Positions 1 to 12,407 of a stretch of DNA of 64,000 nt are shown piece by piece (within the stretch, counting starts at the first letter, position 1; each line of letters begins with the position of its first letter). Source of the DNA: Variovorax sp. HW608 (GTDB lineage: Bacteria; Pseudomonadota; Gammaproteobacteria; Burkholderiales; Burkholderiaceae_C); NCBI RefSeq assembly GCF_900090195.1, contig NZ_LT607803.1, forward strand, positions 124,001 to 188,000, in the 5' to 3' direction. The notes below the pieces were generated by a model. The model made no database searches and was not told the origin of the DNA. It was given only the letters and a program-made list of their open reading frames with translations. The translations under genes were made by a program, and so were the position numbers.

Positions 1-1
1 G

Positions 2-1066
<1,065 letters not shown>

Positions 1067-1115
1067 AGCCGACACGTTTCCCCGCTCCCGTTCACCAACC
1101 AGGACTGCAACTGCC

Positions 1116-2144
1116 ATGAAAAAGACACTCCTCGCCTGCACCGTCGCCGCCAGCCTCGCGCTGCCGGCATTCGCCCAGCAGCAGCTCACCGTGGTCAACT
1201 TCGGTGGCGCCAACGCCAATGCGCAAAAGAAGGCCTACTACGACCCGTACGAGAAGACCGGCACCAAGATCATCCCGGTCGAATACAACGGCGAGCAGGC
1301 CAAGATCAAGGCCATGGTCGAAACCAAGAAGGTCACCTGGGACGTGGTCGAGGTCGAATCGCCCGACGCGGTGCGCGGCTGCGACGAGGGCCTGTTCGAG
1401 AAGCTCGACTACTCGAAGATCGGCAACAAGGCCGACTTCCTGCCGGCTGCGGTGACCGATTGCGGCATCGGCCTGTTCGTGTGGTCGACCGTGATGGCCT
1501 ACAACGGCGACAAGCTCAAGACCGCGCCCGCCAGCTGGGCCGATTTCTGGGACGTCAAGAAGATCCCGGGCAAGCGCGGCATGCGCAAGGGCGCGCGCTA
1601 CAACCTCGAGTTCGCGCTCATGGCCGACGGCGTGAAGCCGGCCGATGTCTACAAGGTGCTGGCCACCAAGGAAGGTGCCGACCGCGCCTTCAAGAAGCTG
1701 ACCGAACTCAAGCCCAACATCCAGTGGTGGGAGGCCGGCGCGCAGCCGCCGCAGTTCCTGGTGGCCGGCGACGTGGTGCTGAGCACCGTGTACAACGGCC
1801 GCATCGACGCGGCCAACCGCGAAGGCCGCAACCTCAAGATCTTCTGGCCCGGCGGCATCTACGACCTCGACTACTGGGTGATCCCGAAGGGCGCGCCGAA
1901 CAAGGAGGCCTCGCTGAAGTTCATCCAGTTCGCGATGCAGCCGGCGAACCAGGCGGTCTATGCCCAGAGCATCGCCTACGGTCCCACCAACACCAAGGCG
2001 CTGGAGTCGCTCGACAGCAAGGTGCTGGCCGACCTGCCGACCTCGGCGGGCAATGCCAAGGAGGCGCTGCAATTCAGTGTTGCCTTCTGGGCCGACCAGG
2101 GTGAGGCGCTCGAAAAGCGCTTCGCCGCCTGGGCCACCCAGTAA
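1116..2144 (+). CDS. Periplasmic substrate-binding protein, PotD/PotF-like
   Basis: Extracellular solute-binding protein of the spermidine/putrescine type, 342 residues. I chose the ATG at 1116 because it opens a standard Sec signal peptide (MKKTLLACTVAASLALPAFA, then QQQ); an upstream in-frame start would add 24 residues without signal features. The mature part has the NFGGANANAQK strand and the YNG and WAD motifs usual in polyamine or amine binding proteins. It lies between the ATPase and two permease genes. The ligand is not readable from sequence. The neighbouring ureohydrolase and semialdehyde dehydrogenase suggest a guanidino acid or an amine such as agmatine, putrescine or 4-guanidinobutyrate. 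Confidence 0.9.
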   Translation: MKKTLLACTVAASLALPAFAQQQLTVVNFGGANANAQKKAYYDPYEKTGTKIIPVEYNGEQAKIKAMVETKKVTWDVVEVESPDAVRGCDEGLFEKLDYSKIGNKADFLPAAVTDCGIGLFVWSTVMAYNGDKLKTAPASWADFWDVKKIPGKRGMRKGARYNLEFALMADGVKPADVYKVLATKEGADRAFKKLTELKPNIQWWEAGAQPPQFLVAGDVVLSTVYNGRIDAANREGRNLKIFWPGGIYDLDYWVIPKGAPNKEASLKFIQFAMQPANQAVYAQSIAYGPTNTKALESLDSKVLADLPTSAGNAKEALQFSVAFWADQGEALEKRFAAWATQ

Positions 2145-2158
2145 GCGGACCAGAGGCC

Positions 2159-3415
2159 ATGCACGCGGCAACGCTCGATCCCCAAGTGCCGGCGCAGCCT
2201 TCCCCCGGCGCGCTGCGACGCGCGCTTGCGCGGGCCGAGGCGCGCCGCAAGTGGCGAGCCTTCGCGCTCACGGTGCCGCTTCTGGTATTCCTGCTCTTGA
2301 CGCTGCTGGTGCCGATCGTGGCGCTGCTGCAGCGCGCGGTCGAGAACCCGGAGGTGGCCAACGCGCTGCCGCGCACCGTGCGCGCGCTCGACGGATGGAG
2401 CCGCAAGGAGGCGCCCGCGCCGGCAGCCTATGCAGCCTTCGTGGCCGACCTCGGCCAGTTGCCCGATAGTTCCGACGCCGGCGCCCTGGCGCGCCGCCTC
2501 AATACCGAGATCGCGGGCGCCCGCTCGCTCGTGATGGGCACGTTCCGCGCGCTGCCGGTCGCGGGCACGCCGGAAGAAATCAAGGCGCGCATGCTGGAGA
2601 TCGACCCGCGCTGGGGCGAGGCGCCGTACTGGCAGGCGATCGCCAAGAACGGCTCGCGCTGGACACCCGACTACCTGCTCGCCTCGGTCGACCTGCGGCG
2701 CGACGTCGCGGGCGAGGTGGAGCGCATGCCCGCCGATCAGCGCGCCTTCGCCGGCATCCTGCTGCGCACCTTCGAAATCAGTGCCGTGGTCACCGTCTTC
2801 TGCCTGTTGCTGGCCTATCCGCTGGCCTGGTGGCTGTCGACCTTGCCGGCGCGCAAGGCCAACGTGCTGATGATCCTGGTGCTGGTGCCTTTCTGGACTT
2901 CCATCCTGGTGCGCGTGGCGGCGTGGATCGTGCTGCTGCAGTCCGAGGGCCTGGTCAACCGCGGGCTCATGGGCATCGGCCTGATCGACCAGCCGCTGGC
3001 ACTGCTGTTCAACCGCACCGGCGTGATCATCGCGATGGTGCACATCCTGCTGCCCTTCATGATCCTGCCGCTCTACAGCGTCATGAAGAGCGTGCCGCCC
3101 ACCTATCTGCGCGCGGCCGTCTCGCTGGGCAGCCCGCCGCTGGCGGCCTTCTTCCGCGTCTACGTGCCGCAGACCTATCCGGGCATCGGCGCCGGCGCGC
3201 TGCTGGTCTTCATCCTGGCGATCGGCTACTACGTGACGCCGGCGCTGCTCGGCGGCGCCGACGACCAGATGCTGAGCTACTACATCGCGCGCTACACCAA
3301 CGTGGAGATCAACTGGGGCATGGCCTGCGCGCTCGGTGCCGTGCTGCTGACCGCCACGCTGCTGCTCTATGCCGTGTACCGCCGCATCGGCAAGGCCGAA
3401 CTGAGCCTTGGCTGA
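2159..3415 (+). CDS. ABC transporter permease, PotB-like with long periplasmic insert
   Basis: Inner-membrane permease of 418 residues in the spermidine/putrescine family. A first transmembrane helix near residues 35-57 is followed by roughly 140 mostly hydrophilic residues, then the usual core of five helices with the EAA-like loop (RAAVSLGSPPLAAFFRVYVPQTYPG) that contacts the ATPase. Ordinary PotB proteins are about 280-300 residues; the extra length here is the insert between helix 1 and the core, a known variant in this subfamily. The start follows the binding-protein stop by 14 bp. The next permease begins 17 bp after its stop. Confidence 0.9.
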   Translation: MHAATLDPQVPAQPSPGALRRALARAEARRKWRAFALTVPLLVFLLLTLLVPIVALLQRAVENPEVANALPRTVRALDGWSRKEAPAPAAYAAFVADLGQLPDSSDAGALARRLNTEIAGARSLVMGTFRALPVAGTPEEIKARMLEIDPRWGEAPYWQAIAKNGSRWTPDYLLASVDLRRDVAGEVERMPADQRAFAGILLRTFEISAVVTVFCLLLAYPLAWWLSTLPARKANVLMILVLVPFWTSILVRVAAWIVLLQSEGLVNRGLMGIGLIDQPLALLFNRTGVIIAMVHILLPFMILPLYSVMKSVPPTYLRAAVSLGSPPLAAFFRVYVPQTYPGIGAGALLVFILAIGYYVTPALLGGADDQMLSYYIARYTNVEINWGMACALGAVLLTATLLLYAVYRRIGKAELSLG

Positions 3416-3432
3416 AAGCACGAAAGACCTGC

Positions 3433-4251
3433 ATGTTGAAGCTCCCCCAATTTCCGGCCTACGCCACTTTTGCCGACAAGCTCGGCTGGTGGCTGGTGCG
3501 CGCAGGCTGCGTCGCGGTGCTGGCCTTCCTGCTGGCGCCGATCCTGGTGGTGATTCCGCTGTCCTTCTCCGACAGCTCCTTTCTGACCTACCCGATCCCG
3601 GGCTGGTCGCTGCGCTGGTATCGCAACCTCGTCGAATCGCCGGAATGGGGGCGCGCGGCGCGCAACAGCTTCATCGTGGCGCCTGCCGCCACGGTCATCG
3701 CCACCGTCCTCGGCACGCTGGCGGCGGTGGGCCTGTCGCGCACGAGCTTCGCCTTCAAGGGCCTGCTCATGAGCGTGCTGATCTCGCCGATGGTGGTGCC
3801 GATCGTGGTGGTGGGCGTGGCCACCTATCTCTACTTCGCGCCCATCGGGCTGGCCGACACCTACATCGGGCTGATCGTGGTGCATGCCGCACTGGGGGCA
3901 CCCTTCGTGCTGACGACCGTGCTCGCTACCCTGGCCGGCTTCAATCACAACCTGGTGCGCGCATCGCTGAGCCTGGGCGAGACACCGTTTCGGACCTTCA
4001 TGCGCGTCACGCTGCCGGTGATTGCGCCGGGCGTCATCTCGGGTGCGCTGTTCGCGTTCGCCACCTCGTTCGACGAGGTGGTGGTCACGCTGTTCCTCGC
4101 CGGACCGGGCCAGGTCACGCTGCCGCGCCAGATGTTCACCGGCATCCGCGAGAACATCTCGCCCACCATCGCGGCCGTCGCGACGCTTCTGATCATCTTC
4201 ACCACCAGCCTGCTGCTTGCGCTCGAATGGCTGCGCGGCAGGCGGCGCTGA
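3433..4251 (+). CDS. ABC transporter permease, PotC-like
   Basis: Second permease subunit, 272 residues, about six transmembrane helices. The EAA loop is visible as RASLSLGETPFRTFMRVTLPVIAPGV. The start at 3433 was chosen because the upstream in-frame extension lies entirely inside the preceding permease gene, and MLKLPQFPAYATFADKLGWW leads directly into the first helix. It completes the ATPase-binding protein-permease-permease set, and the ureohydrolase gene starts 21 bp downstream, so transport and catabolism are probably co-transcribed. Confidence 0.9.
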   Translation: MLKLPQFPAYATFADKLGWWLVRAGCVAVLAFLLAPILVVIPLSFSDSSFLTYPIPGWSLRWYRNLVESPEWGRAARNSFIVAPAATVIATVLGTLAAVGLSRTSFAFKGLLMSVLISPMVVPIVVVGVATYLYFAPIGLADTYIGLIVVHAALGAPFVLTTVLATLAGFNHNLVRASLSLGETPFRTFMRVTLPVIAPGVISGALFAFATSFDEVVVTLFLAGPGQVTLPRQMFTGIRENISPTIAAVATLLIIFTTSLLLALEWLRGRRR

Positions 4252-4272
4252 GCTGCAGACAGGCACCCGGCC

Positions 4273-5226
4273 ATGACCAGTAACACCCATCAGCCCCTGG
4301 GCGGCAACGAAATGCCCCGCTTCGGCGGCATCGCGACGATGATGCGGCTGCCGACGGTGGCCGATCCAGCCTCGCTGGACGTGGGCTTCGTGGGCGTGCC
4401 GCTCGACCAGGGCACCTCGAATCGCTCCGGAACCCGCTTCGGCCCGCGCCAGATCCGCTGCGAATCGGTGCTGCTGCGGCCCTACAACATGGCGACGCGG
4501 GCGGCCCCCTTCGACGCGCTGCGAGTGGCCGATCTCGGCGACGTGGCCATCAATCCCTACAACCTTGCCGATTCCGTCCTTCGGATCGAAAGCGCCTTCG
4601 ATGCGATCGTGGCTGCGCAATGCAAGCCGATCACGCTCGGCGGCGATCACACGATCACGCTGCCGATCCTGCGTGCGCTGCACAGGCGGCATGGCCGGAT
4701 CGGCCTGATTCACATCGACGCGCATGCCGACGTCAACGACACGATGTTCGGCGAGAAGATCGCGCATGGCACGACATTTCGCCGCGCGCTCGAGGAGGGC
4801 CTGATCGATCCTCTGCGCGTGGCGCAGATCGGCCTGCGCGGCACCGGCTACACGGCCGAGGATTTCGACTGGTGTCGCGATCAGGGCTTTCGCGTCGTGC
4901 AGGTCGAGGAATGCTGGGGCCGCTCGCTCGCGCCGCTGGCGGCGGAGCTGCGCGAACGCGTCGGCGGTGGTCCGGTCTATTTCACGCTCGACATCGACGG
5001 CATCGACCCGGCGTTCGCGCCCGGGACCGGGACCCCGGAGATCGCCGGCCTGACCGTGCCGCAGACGCTGGAGCTGATTCGCGGCGCCTGGGGCCTGGAC
5101 CTCGTGGGGGCCGACGTGGTGGAGGTCTCTCCGCCCTACGACCCCTGTGGCACCACCGCGCTGCTTGCGGCCAACCTCGCCTTCGAGCTGCTGTGCGTGA
5201 TGCCCGGCGTGCCGCGGCGCGATTGA
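4273..5226 (+). CDS. gbuA: Ureohydrolase, guanidinobutyrase/guanidinopropionase type
   Basis: Mn-dependent ureohydrolase of the arginase/agmatinase family, 317 residues, releasing urea from a guanidino substrate. Metal-binding motifs are all present: GGDHT, the HIDAHADV loop and the SFDIDGIDP-type strand (here TLDIDGIDPAFAPGTGTPE). The N-terminus QPLGGNEMPRFGGIATMMRL is, from memory, characteristic of Pseudomonas GbuA and GpuA rather than E. coli SpeB. A GbuA role would give 4-aminobutyrate plus urea, which fits the succinate-semialdehyde dehydrogenase immediately downstream; agmatinase remains possible. The 38-bp spacing to the next gene supports one operon. No GABA transaminase is in view, so that step must be encoded elsewhere. 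Confidence 0.85.
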   Translation: MTSNTHQPLGGNEMPRFGGIATMMRLPTVADPASLDVGFVGVPLDQGTSNRSGTRFGPRQIRCESVLLRPYNMATRAAPFDALRVADLGDVAINPYNLADSVLRIESAFDAIVAAQCKPITLGGDHTITLPILRALHRRHGRIGLIHIDAHADVNDTMFGEKIAHGTTFRRALEEGLIDPLRVAQIGLRGTGYTAEDFDWCRDQGFRVVQVEECWGRSLAPLAAELRERVGGGPVYFTLDIDGIDPAFAPGTGTPEIAGLTVPQTLELIRGAWGLDLVGADVVEVSPPYDPCGTTALLAANLAFELLCVMPGVPRRD

Positions 5227-5264
5227 CGACCCGGCCGCGGCTTCAAGACAAGGAAAACAAACAC

Positions 5265-6743
5265 ATGGACACGAAGACATCTCCCCTCGCGCTTCTCAAC
5301 GATCCCGCCCTTTTCAGGACCGATGCCCTCATCGATGGCGAATGGGTTGGCGGCAGCAGTCGCTTCGATGTGAACGACCCGGCCACCGGCCGGAAGCTGG
5401 CCGACGTGGCCAACCTCACGCGCGCGGACGCCGCTGCCGCCATTGCCGCCGCCGACAGGGCGCTCGCTGCCTGGCGCGGCAAGACCGGCAAGGAGCGCAG
5501 CATCGTGCTGCGCAAGTGGTTCGACCTGCTGATCGCCAACACCGAGGACCTGGGCCGCCTGATGACCGCCGAGCAGGGCAAGCCCTTCGCCGAGGCCAAG
5601 GGCGAGGTCGCCTATGGCGCGAGCTTCATCGAGTGGTTCGCGGAAGAAGCCAAGCGCGTCAACGGCGAGGTGCTGCCCCAGTTCGACAACAACCGCCGCC
5701 TGCTGGTGATGAAGCAGGCCATCGGCGTGTGCGCGGCGATCACGCCGTGGAACTTTCCGTTGGCCATGATCACGCGCAAGGTGGCGCCGGCACTCGCCGC
5801 CGGCTGCACGGTGGTCATCAAGCCGGCCGAACTCACGCCGCTGACCGCGCTGGCCGCGGCCGAGCTTGCAGTCCGCGCGGGCATTCCGGCGGGTGTGCTC
5901 AACGTCGTCACGGCCGACAGCCGGAACAGCATCGCGATCGGCAAGGAACTGTGCGAGAGCGACGTCGTGCGCCACCTGAGCTTCACCGGTTCCACCGAGG
6001 TCGGCCGCATCCTGATGAGCCAGTGCGCGCCGACGGTCAAGAAGCTGTCGCTCGAGCTCGGCGGCAACGCGCCTTTCCTGGTGTTCGACGATGCGGATGT
6101 GGATTCGGCCGTCGAAGGCGCCATGGCCAGCAAGTACCGCAACGCCGGCCAGACCTGCGTGTGCGCGAACCGGCTCTATGTGCAGGACGGCATCTACGAC
6201 AGCTTTGTCCGCAAGTTCGCGGCGAAGGTCAGCGCGCTCAAGGTCGGCAACGGCTTCGAGGACGGCGTGGTGCAGGGCCCGCTGATCGAGGATGCGGCGA
6301 TCGACAAGGTGCAGCGCCACGTCGACGATGCCGTTGCCAAGGGCGGCAAGGTGCTGGCCGGCGGCCGCAGGATCGAGCGCCAGTTCTTCGAGCCCACGGT
6401 GATCGCCGAGGCCACGCCCGACATGCTGTGCGCGCGGGAGGAAACCTTCGGGCCGTTCGCACCGGTCTTTCGCTTCAAGACCGAGCAGGAGGCCATCGAC
6501 GCAGCGAACAACACGGAGTTCGGCCTGGCGAGCTACTTCTACACCCGCGACATGGGCCGTGTCTTCCGCGTTGCCGAGGCGCTGGAATACGGCATGGTCG
6601 GCATCAACGCCGGCGTGATCGCCACCGAGCATGTGCCTTTCGGCGGCGTGAAGCAGTCGGGCCTGGGGCGCGAGGGCTCGCACTACGGCATGGACGACTA
6701 CGTGGAGATCAAATACCTTTGCCTGGGCGATATCCAGAAGTGA
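5265..6743 (+). CDS. gabD: NAD(P)-dependent succinate-semialdehyde dehydrogenase
   Basis: Aldehyde dehydrogenase superfamily member, 492 residues, the normal length for GabD. It shows the cofactor-binding FTGSTEVGR, the catalytic Glu motif LELGGNAPF, the nucleophile Cys in NAGQTCVCANR and the ETFGPFAPVFRF motif. It would oxidise succinate semialdehyde to succinate. ATG 5265 gives the usual N-terminus ending in LIDGEWVGG. It is the last gene of the rightward transporter/ureohydrolase cluster and converges on an efflux operon only 29 bp away. A close alternative is glutarate-semialdehyde dehydrogenase (DavD), which shares this sequence family. Confidence 0.9.
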   Translation: MDTKTSPLALLNDPALFRTDALIDGEWVGGSSRFDVNDPATGRKLADVANLTRADAAAAIAAADRALAAWRGKTGKERSIVLRKWFDLLIANTEDLGRLMTAEQGKPFAEAKGEVAYGASFIEWFAEEAKRVNGEVLPQFDNNRRLLVMKQAIGVCAAITPWNFPLAMITRKVAPALAAGCTVVIKPAELTPLTALAAAELAVRAGIPAGVLNVVTADSRNSIAIGKELCESDVVRHLSFTGSTEVGRILMSQCAPTVKKLSLELGGNAPFLVFDDADVDSAVEGAMASKYRNAGQTCVCANRLYVQDGIYDSFVRKFAAKVSALKVGNGFEDGVVQGPLIEDAAIDKVQRHVDDAVAKGGKVLAGGRRIERQFFEPTVIAEATPDMLCAREETFGPFAPVFRFKTEQEAIDAANNTEFGLASYFYTRDMGRVFRVAEALEYGMVGINAGVIATEHVPFGGVKQSGLGREGSHYGMDDYVEIKYLCLGDIQK

Positions 6744-6772
6744 AAGAGAAGCGATAGAGATGCGATCCGGTC

Positions 6773-8287
6773 TCAGCCGCCCACATCCCTCGCCCCGCCC
6801 AAGGCCTTCGAAACCGCCACCAACCCCAACGCCAGGCGACTCGAACTCTCCGTGTAATCCCTCTGCGCCTGCAGCCACGTGCGCTCCGCGTCGAGCTGCA
6901 CCAGAAAGTCCGTCAACCCATGCTCGTAGCGCACGCGCGCGAGTTGCAGCGCGTCGCGGCTGCTGCGTTCCCTCACGGCCAGTTGCGCATTGCGGCGGCG
7001 CTCGGCGGTGTAGGCGCTCAGCGCATCGTCGATCTCGTGCCATGCCTTCAGCACGGTCTGCTGGTAGGCCACGGCAGCTTCCTGCTGCTGCAGTTCGCGC
7101 AGTTCCACGGTGGCGCGCCGGCGGCCGTTGTCGAAGATGGGCAGTTGCAGGCTCGGCCCGATCGACCAGGTGCGGCTGCCCCAGTCGCTGAAGCTGTCGC
7201 CGTTGACGGCTTCGAGGCCGAACTTCGCGCCGATGGTGACGCGCGGGTAGAGGTCGGCCACGGCGACGCCGACGTTGGCGGTGGCGGCATGCAGCTGGGC
7301 TTGCGCCATCTGGATGTCGGGCCGGCGCAGCGCCATGTCCGACGGCACGCCGAGCGAGAGGTCGGGCAGCGTCGCCACTGCCGCCGCGTTGCCTTGCAGC
7401 GGCGCGAGTTGCGATTGCAGTGCGCCGGGCCGTTCGCCGAGCAGCAGGGTGATCTGGTTGGAGGCCTGCGCTTCCTGCGCGAGCAGTTGCGGCAGGCGCG
7501 CGCGCAGGTCGGCAGCTTGCGCGTTCTGGCGCTCGACGTCGAGGTCGGTGGTGAGTCCGCCATCGGCGCGGGCCTTGACGAGGCCCAGCGTTTCCTCGGC
7601 CGCCGCGATGTCCTCGCGCGCGAGCCTGATCTGGCGTTGCACCGAGCGCAGCTCGAAGTAGTGGCGCGCAACCTCGGCCTGCACGCTGAGCTGCACCTGC
7701 GCGAGCATGGCTTGCGATGCGGCCATGCCGGCGTCGGCGGATTCGATGGAACGGCTCACGCGGCCCCACAGGTCGAGCTCCCACGAGGCGTCGAAACCGG
7801 CCTGGTAGAAGTTGTGCGGCTCGCTCAGGATCTGGAGCAGCTGGGCGCTGTTGGCCGGATTGATGGCGCCGATCAGGCGCGAGGTCTCGCCACTCTCGCT
7901 CAGCCGCAGCCGCGAGACGCCCGCGCTGGCGTTGACCTGGATGCCCTTCTGCGATTCGACGATGCCGCGTTGCGCGCGGCTTTGCGCGAAGTGCAGCGCG
8001 GCGGTCCGCAGGTCGTGGTTGGCCTCCAGCGCACGGGCTTGCAGCGCATCGAGCACCGGGTCGTTGAACATGCTCCAGTCCTGCGGCGCGGCGCTCGCGG
8101 CAGGTGCGGTGCGCTCGGCGTCGGCGAGTTCGGGCGATCCGCCGTGCCATGCCGCGAAGTCGGCCGGGGCTTCGCTGGTCTGCGGCTTGAAATGGGGGCC
8201 GACCGCGCAGCCGGTGAGCATCGCGGCCGCGATGAGCGCGGCAACAGCGGCGATGGCGGTGGTGTGCAAGCGTGCGGAGGTCTTCAT
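6773..8287 (-). CDS. NodT-family outer-membrane efflux lipoprotein
   Basis: TolC-like outer-membrane factor, 504 residues. The start at 8287 gives a lipoprotein signal with lipobox LTGC (Cys27) followed by AVGPHFK, the hallmark of OprM/NodT/CusC proteins. Two outer-membrane efflux repeats are seen, each with long Ala/Gln/Arg-rich helices. The conserved DLWGRVSR and GVPSDMALRRPDIQMAQAQL stretches are present. It is the last gene of the leftward operon, 23 bp after the second ABC-2 permease. E. coli ybhGFSR lacks its own outer-membrane gene, so this operon seems to encode a full trans-envelope exporter. Confidence 0.93.
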   Translation of the reverse strand: MKTSARLHTTAIAAVAALIAAAMLTGCAVGPHFKPQTSEAPADFAAWHGGSPELADAERTAPAASAAPQDWSMFNDPVLDALQARALEANHDLRTAALHFAQSRAQRGIVESQKGIQVNASAGVSRLRLSESGETSRLIGAINPANSAQLLQILSEPHNFYQAGFDASWELDLWGRVSRSIESADAGMAASQAMLAQVQLSVQAEVARHYFELRSVQRQIRLAREDIAAAEETLGLVKARADGGLTTDLDVERQNAQAADLRARLPQLLAQEAQASNQITLLLGERPGALQSQLAPLQGNAAAVATLPDLSLGVPSDMALRRPDIQMAQAQLHAATANVGVAVADLYPRVTIGAKFGLEAVNGDSFSDWGSRTWSIGPSLQLPIFDNGRRRATVELRELQQQEAAVAYQQTVLKAWHEIDDALSAYTAERRRNAQLAVRERSSRDALQLARVRYEHGLTDFLVQLDAERTWLQAQRDYTESSSRLALGLVAVSKALGGARDVGG

Positions 8288-8310
8288 GTCGTGCCCTTCG
8301 ATGTGCGGGT

Positions 8311-9441
8311 TCAGACCAGCCGATGGCGGAACAGCCAGGCGGCCAGCGGCAGCGTGATGGCCGCGATGATGAAAAGCGGAATGAGGTTGTGCCAGACGGT
8401 CAGCAGCCCGACGCCTTCGAGGTACACGCGCTGCACGAGGTCGATCGCAAAGCGCAGCGGGTTCGCGAGCGTGGCGATCTGCAGCACTTCGGGCATGTTG
8501 CTCACCGGCGTGGTGAGGCCCGACAGCAGCATCATCGGCATGATGATAACGAAGGTGTAGAGCATCGCCTGCTGCATGTTGGCCGACACCGCCGAGATCG
8601 ACAGGCCGATGCCCACGCTCGCGATGGTGAAGGCCGAGAGCCCGACGTAGAGCGTGACGAGCGAGCCGGCCATCGGCACCCTGAACCACAGCAGCGTGAT
8701 GAGCAGCACGATGGTGGACTGCACCAGCCCGATGAAGACCGGCGGCAGCGCCTTGCCGATCATGATCTCGGTGGGCGAGAGCGGCGTGACCAGCAACTGG
8801 TCGAAGGTGCCTTGCTCGCGCTCGCGCGCCACCGAGAGCGCGGTGAGCAGCAGCGTCTGGATCATGCTGAGCGCGGCGATCATGCCGGGCATGAAGTTCC
8901 AGCGCGTCTCCAGGTTGGGGTTGAACCAGGCGCGCGACTCGATGCGCACCGGCGCCTGCAGGCCGCCGTGCTGCCGCCGCCATTCGTCGTTGAACGTGTT
9001 GACCACCGAGGCGACGAAGCCTGAAGCCGAGCCCGCGGTGTTGGAGTTGCGCGCGTCGATCACGACCTGGATGGGCGCGTCCTCGCCCGCGTTGAGCTGG
9101 CGTTCGAACTCGGGCCCGATCTGGATGACCACGAGCGCGTCCTGCCGGCTGACCAGCGGCCCGATCTGCTCGGGCGAGCTGAGCGTGGCGTGGCGCTTGA
9201 AGACGCCGGTGCCGTCGAGCCTGGCGATGAGCGCGCTGGATGCGCCGCTGCGGCTCTGGTCGAGCAGCGCGTAGTCGACATGCGTCAGGTCGTAGGTGGC
9301 GGCGTAGCCGAAGAGCAGGCTCTGCATCAGCGCCGGCACGAGGAGGATCACGCGGCTCGACGGGTCCTTGAGGATCGCGAGCAGCTCCTTGCGGCACAGG
9401 TGGGCGACGCGCCGCAGGAAGTCGATGAATGAACCGTTCAT
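8311..9441 (-). CDS. ybhR: ABC-2 type exporter permease (YbhR-like)
   Basis: Inner-membrane permease of 376 residues. The architecture is one N-terminal helix, a large periplasmic region of about 150 residues and five C-terminal helices, the YhhJ/YbhR/YbhS pattern. The cytoplasmic loop REREQGTFDQLLVTPLSPTEIMIGKALP is the ABC-2 family signature. The start ATG 9441 lies 9 bp after the stop of the paralogous permease, so the two are expected to be translated together and to form a heterodimer. The substrate is unknown; E. coli relatives affect chloramphenicol and cefoperazone sensitivity and have been linked to Na+/H+ effects. Confidence 0.92.
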   Translation of the reverse strand: MNGSFIDFLRRVAHLCRKELLAILKDPSSRVILLVPALMQSLLFGYAATYDLTHVDYALLDQSRSGASSALIARLDGTGVFKRHATLSSPEQIGPLVSRQDALVVIQIGPEFERQLNAGEDAPIQVVIDARNSNTAGSASGFVASVVNTFNDEWRRQHGGLQAPVRIESRAWFNPNLETRWNFMPGMIAALSMIQTLLLTALSVAREREQGTFDQLLVTPLSPTEIMIGKALPPVFIGLVQSTIVLLITLLWFRVPMAGSLVTLYVGLSAFTIASVGIGLSISAVSANMQQAMLYTFVIIMPMMLLSGLTTPVSNMPEVLQIATLANPLRFAIDLVQRVYLEGVGLLTVWHNLIPLFIIAAITLPLAAWLFRHRLV

Positions 9442-9450
9442 GGCTTTCCT

Positions 9451-10613
9451 TCAGTCCAGCTTCTTGCGCGTGACGAAGCGCGCGATGCCGAGGAGCACCA
9501 CCGCGTACACGAGCAGGATGAGGCAGTTGCGCACGATCAGCGACCACACATTGCCCGCGAGGAACAGCGTGCGGATGAGTTCCATGAAGTAGGTCGCGGG
9601 CAGCGCATGCCCGACGATGCGCACGACCGTCGGCACGTTGCGCAGGTCGAAGAGAAAGCCCGACAGCATCAGCGAGGGCAGGAAGCTCGATATCAGCGCG
9701 ACCTGGCTCGCGAGGAACTGGTTGCGTGTCGCGGAGGAGATGAGCAGGCCGACGCCCACCGCGACCAGCAGGTAGAGCATGGCGGCCACCACCATGACGG
9801 CGAGCGATCCGTACATCGGCACTTCGAAGAGGAAGCGCGCGGCCAGCAGGCACAACAGCAGCCCGATCATGCCGATGCCGAAGTAGGGGATGACCTTGGC
9901 AAGCAGGATCTCCACCGGCCGCACCGGCGTCACGAACAGCGATTCGAGCGTGCCGCGCTCCCATTCGCGCGCCATCACCAGCGCGGTGAGGAAGGCGCCG
10001 ACCAAGGTCATGATGAGCACGATCAGTCCCGGCACCAGGTACCAGGTGCTGGTGTTGGCGCTGTTGAACCACAGCCGCTGCTCGATGGTGATCGCGCCGA
10101 TGCCGGTGCCCTGCGGCGCACCGCCCGCGCGGTCGACGATGCGCTGCGCGTTCTGCGCGAGCGCGCCGGTCGCGTAGCGCAGCACGATGTTGGCCTTGTT
10201 CGCATCCGCGCCGTGCACGATCACCTGGATGCTCGCGTCGCCCGCCGCGAGCCGGCGCGAGAAATCGCCCGGCACGCGCACGATGCCGTCCACCTTGCGC
10301 TGGTGCATCAGCGCTTCGGCGTCGCGCATCGAAGCCAGCATCACCGGCGAGATGTACGGCGTGAGCTGCAGGCCCGAGACGGCCTGCACCGCGGTGGGCG
10401 AGGTGTCCTCGAGCACCACCGCCATCGGCGCGTTCTTCACGTCGAGCGAAAGGCCGTAGCCGAAGATCAGGATCAGGATGATCGGCAGCAGGATGCCGAT
10501 CGCGATGCTGCTCGGGTCGCGGACGAGCTGGCGCGTTTCCTTGCGCGTGAGCGCGACCAGCCGTTGCCAGAAGCGGCGGTACCTGGCGGCTTGCCCTTGC
10601 GGCACGGGATCGG

Positions 10614-10617
<4 letters not shown>
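9451..10617 (-). CDS. ybhS: ABC-2 type exporter permease (YbhS-like)
   Basis: 388-residue paralogue of the following permease with the same one-plus-five helix layout and the signature REWERGTLESLFVTPVRPVEILLAKVIPY. Its ATG overlaps the stop of the fused ATPase gene as ATGA, indicating translational coupling. It probably pairs with the downstream permease to make the membrane core of the exporter, driven by the tandem ATPase and linked by the HlyD-type adaptor to the NodT lipoprotein. Confidence 0.92.

Positions 10618-12406
<1,789 letters not shown>

Positions 12407-12407
<1 letters not shown>

Noticed and set aside
5136..8150. 1004-codon minus-strand open frame across the gabD region and the efflux lipoprotein gene
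   Set aside because: It is antisense to gabD and out of frame with the real NodT gene; composition is Arg/Ala/Gly/His-rich, typical of high-GC shadow frames.
6773..10072. 1099-codon minus-strand frame that includes the NodT protein
   Set aside because: Only the part from 8287 down is a gene. The upstream part runs out of frame through the two ABC-2 permease genes.
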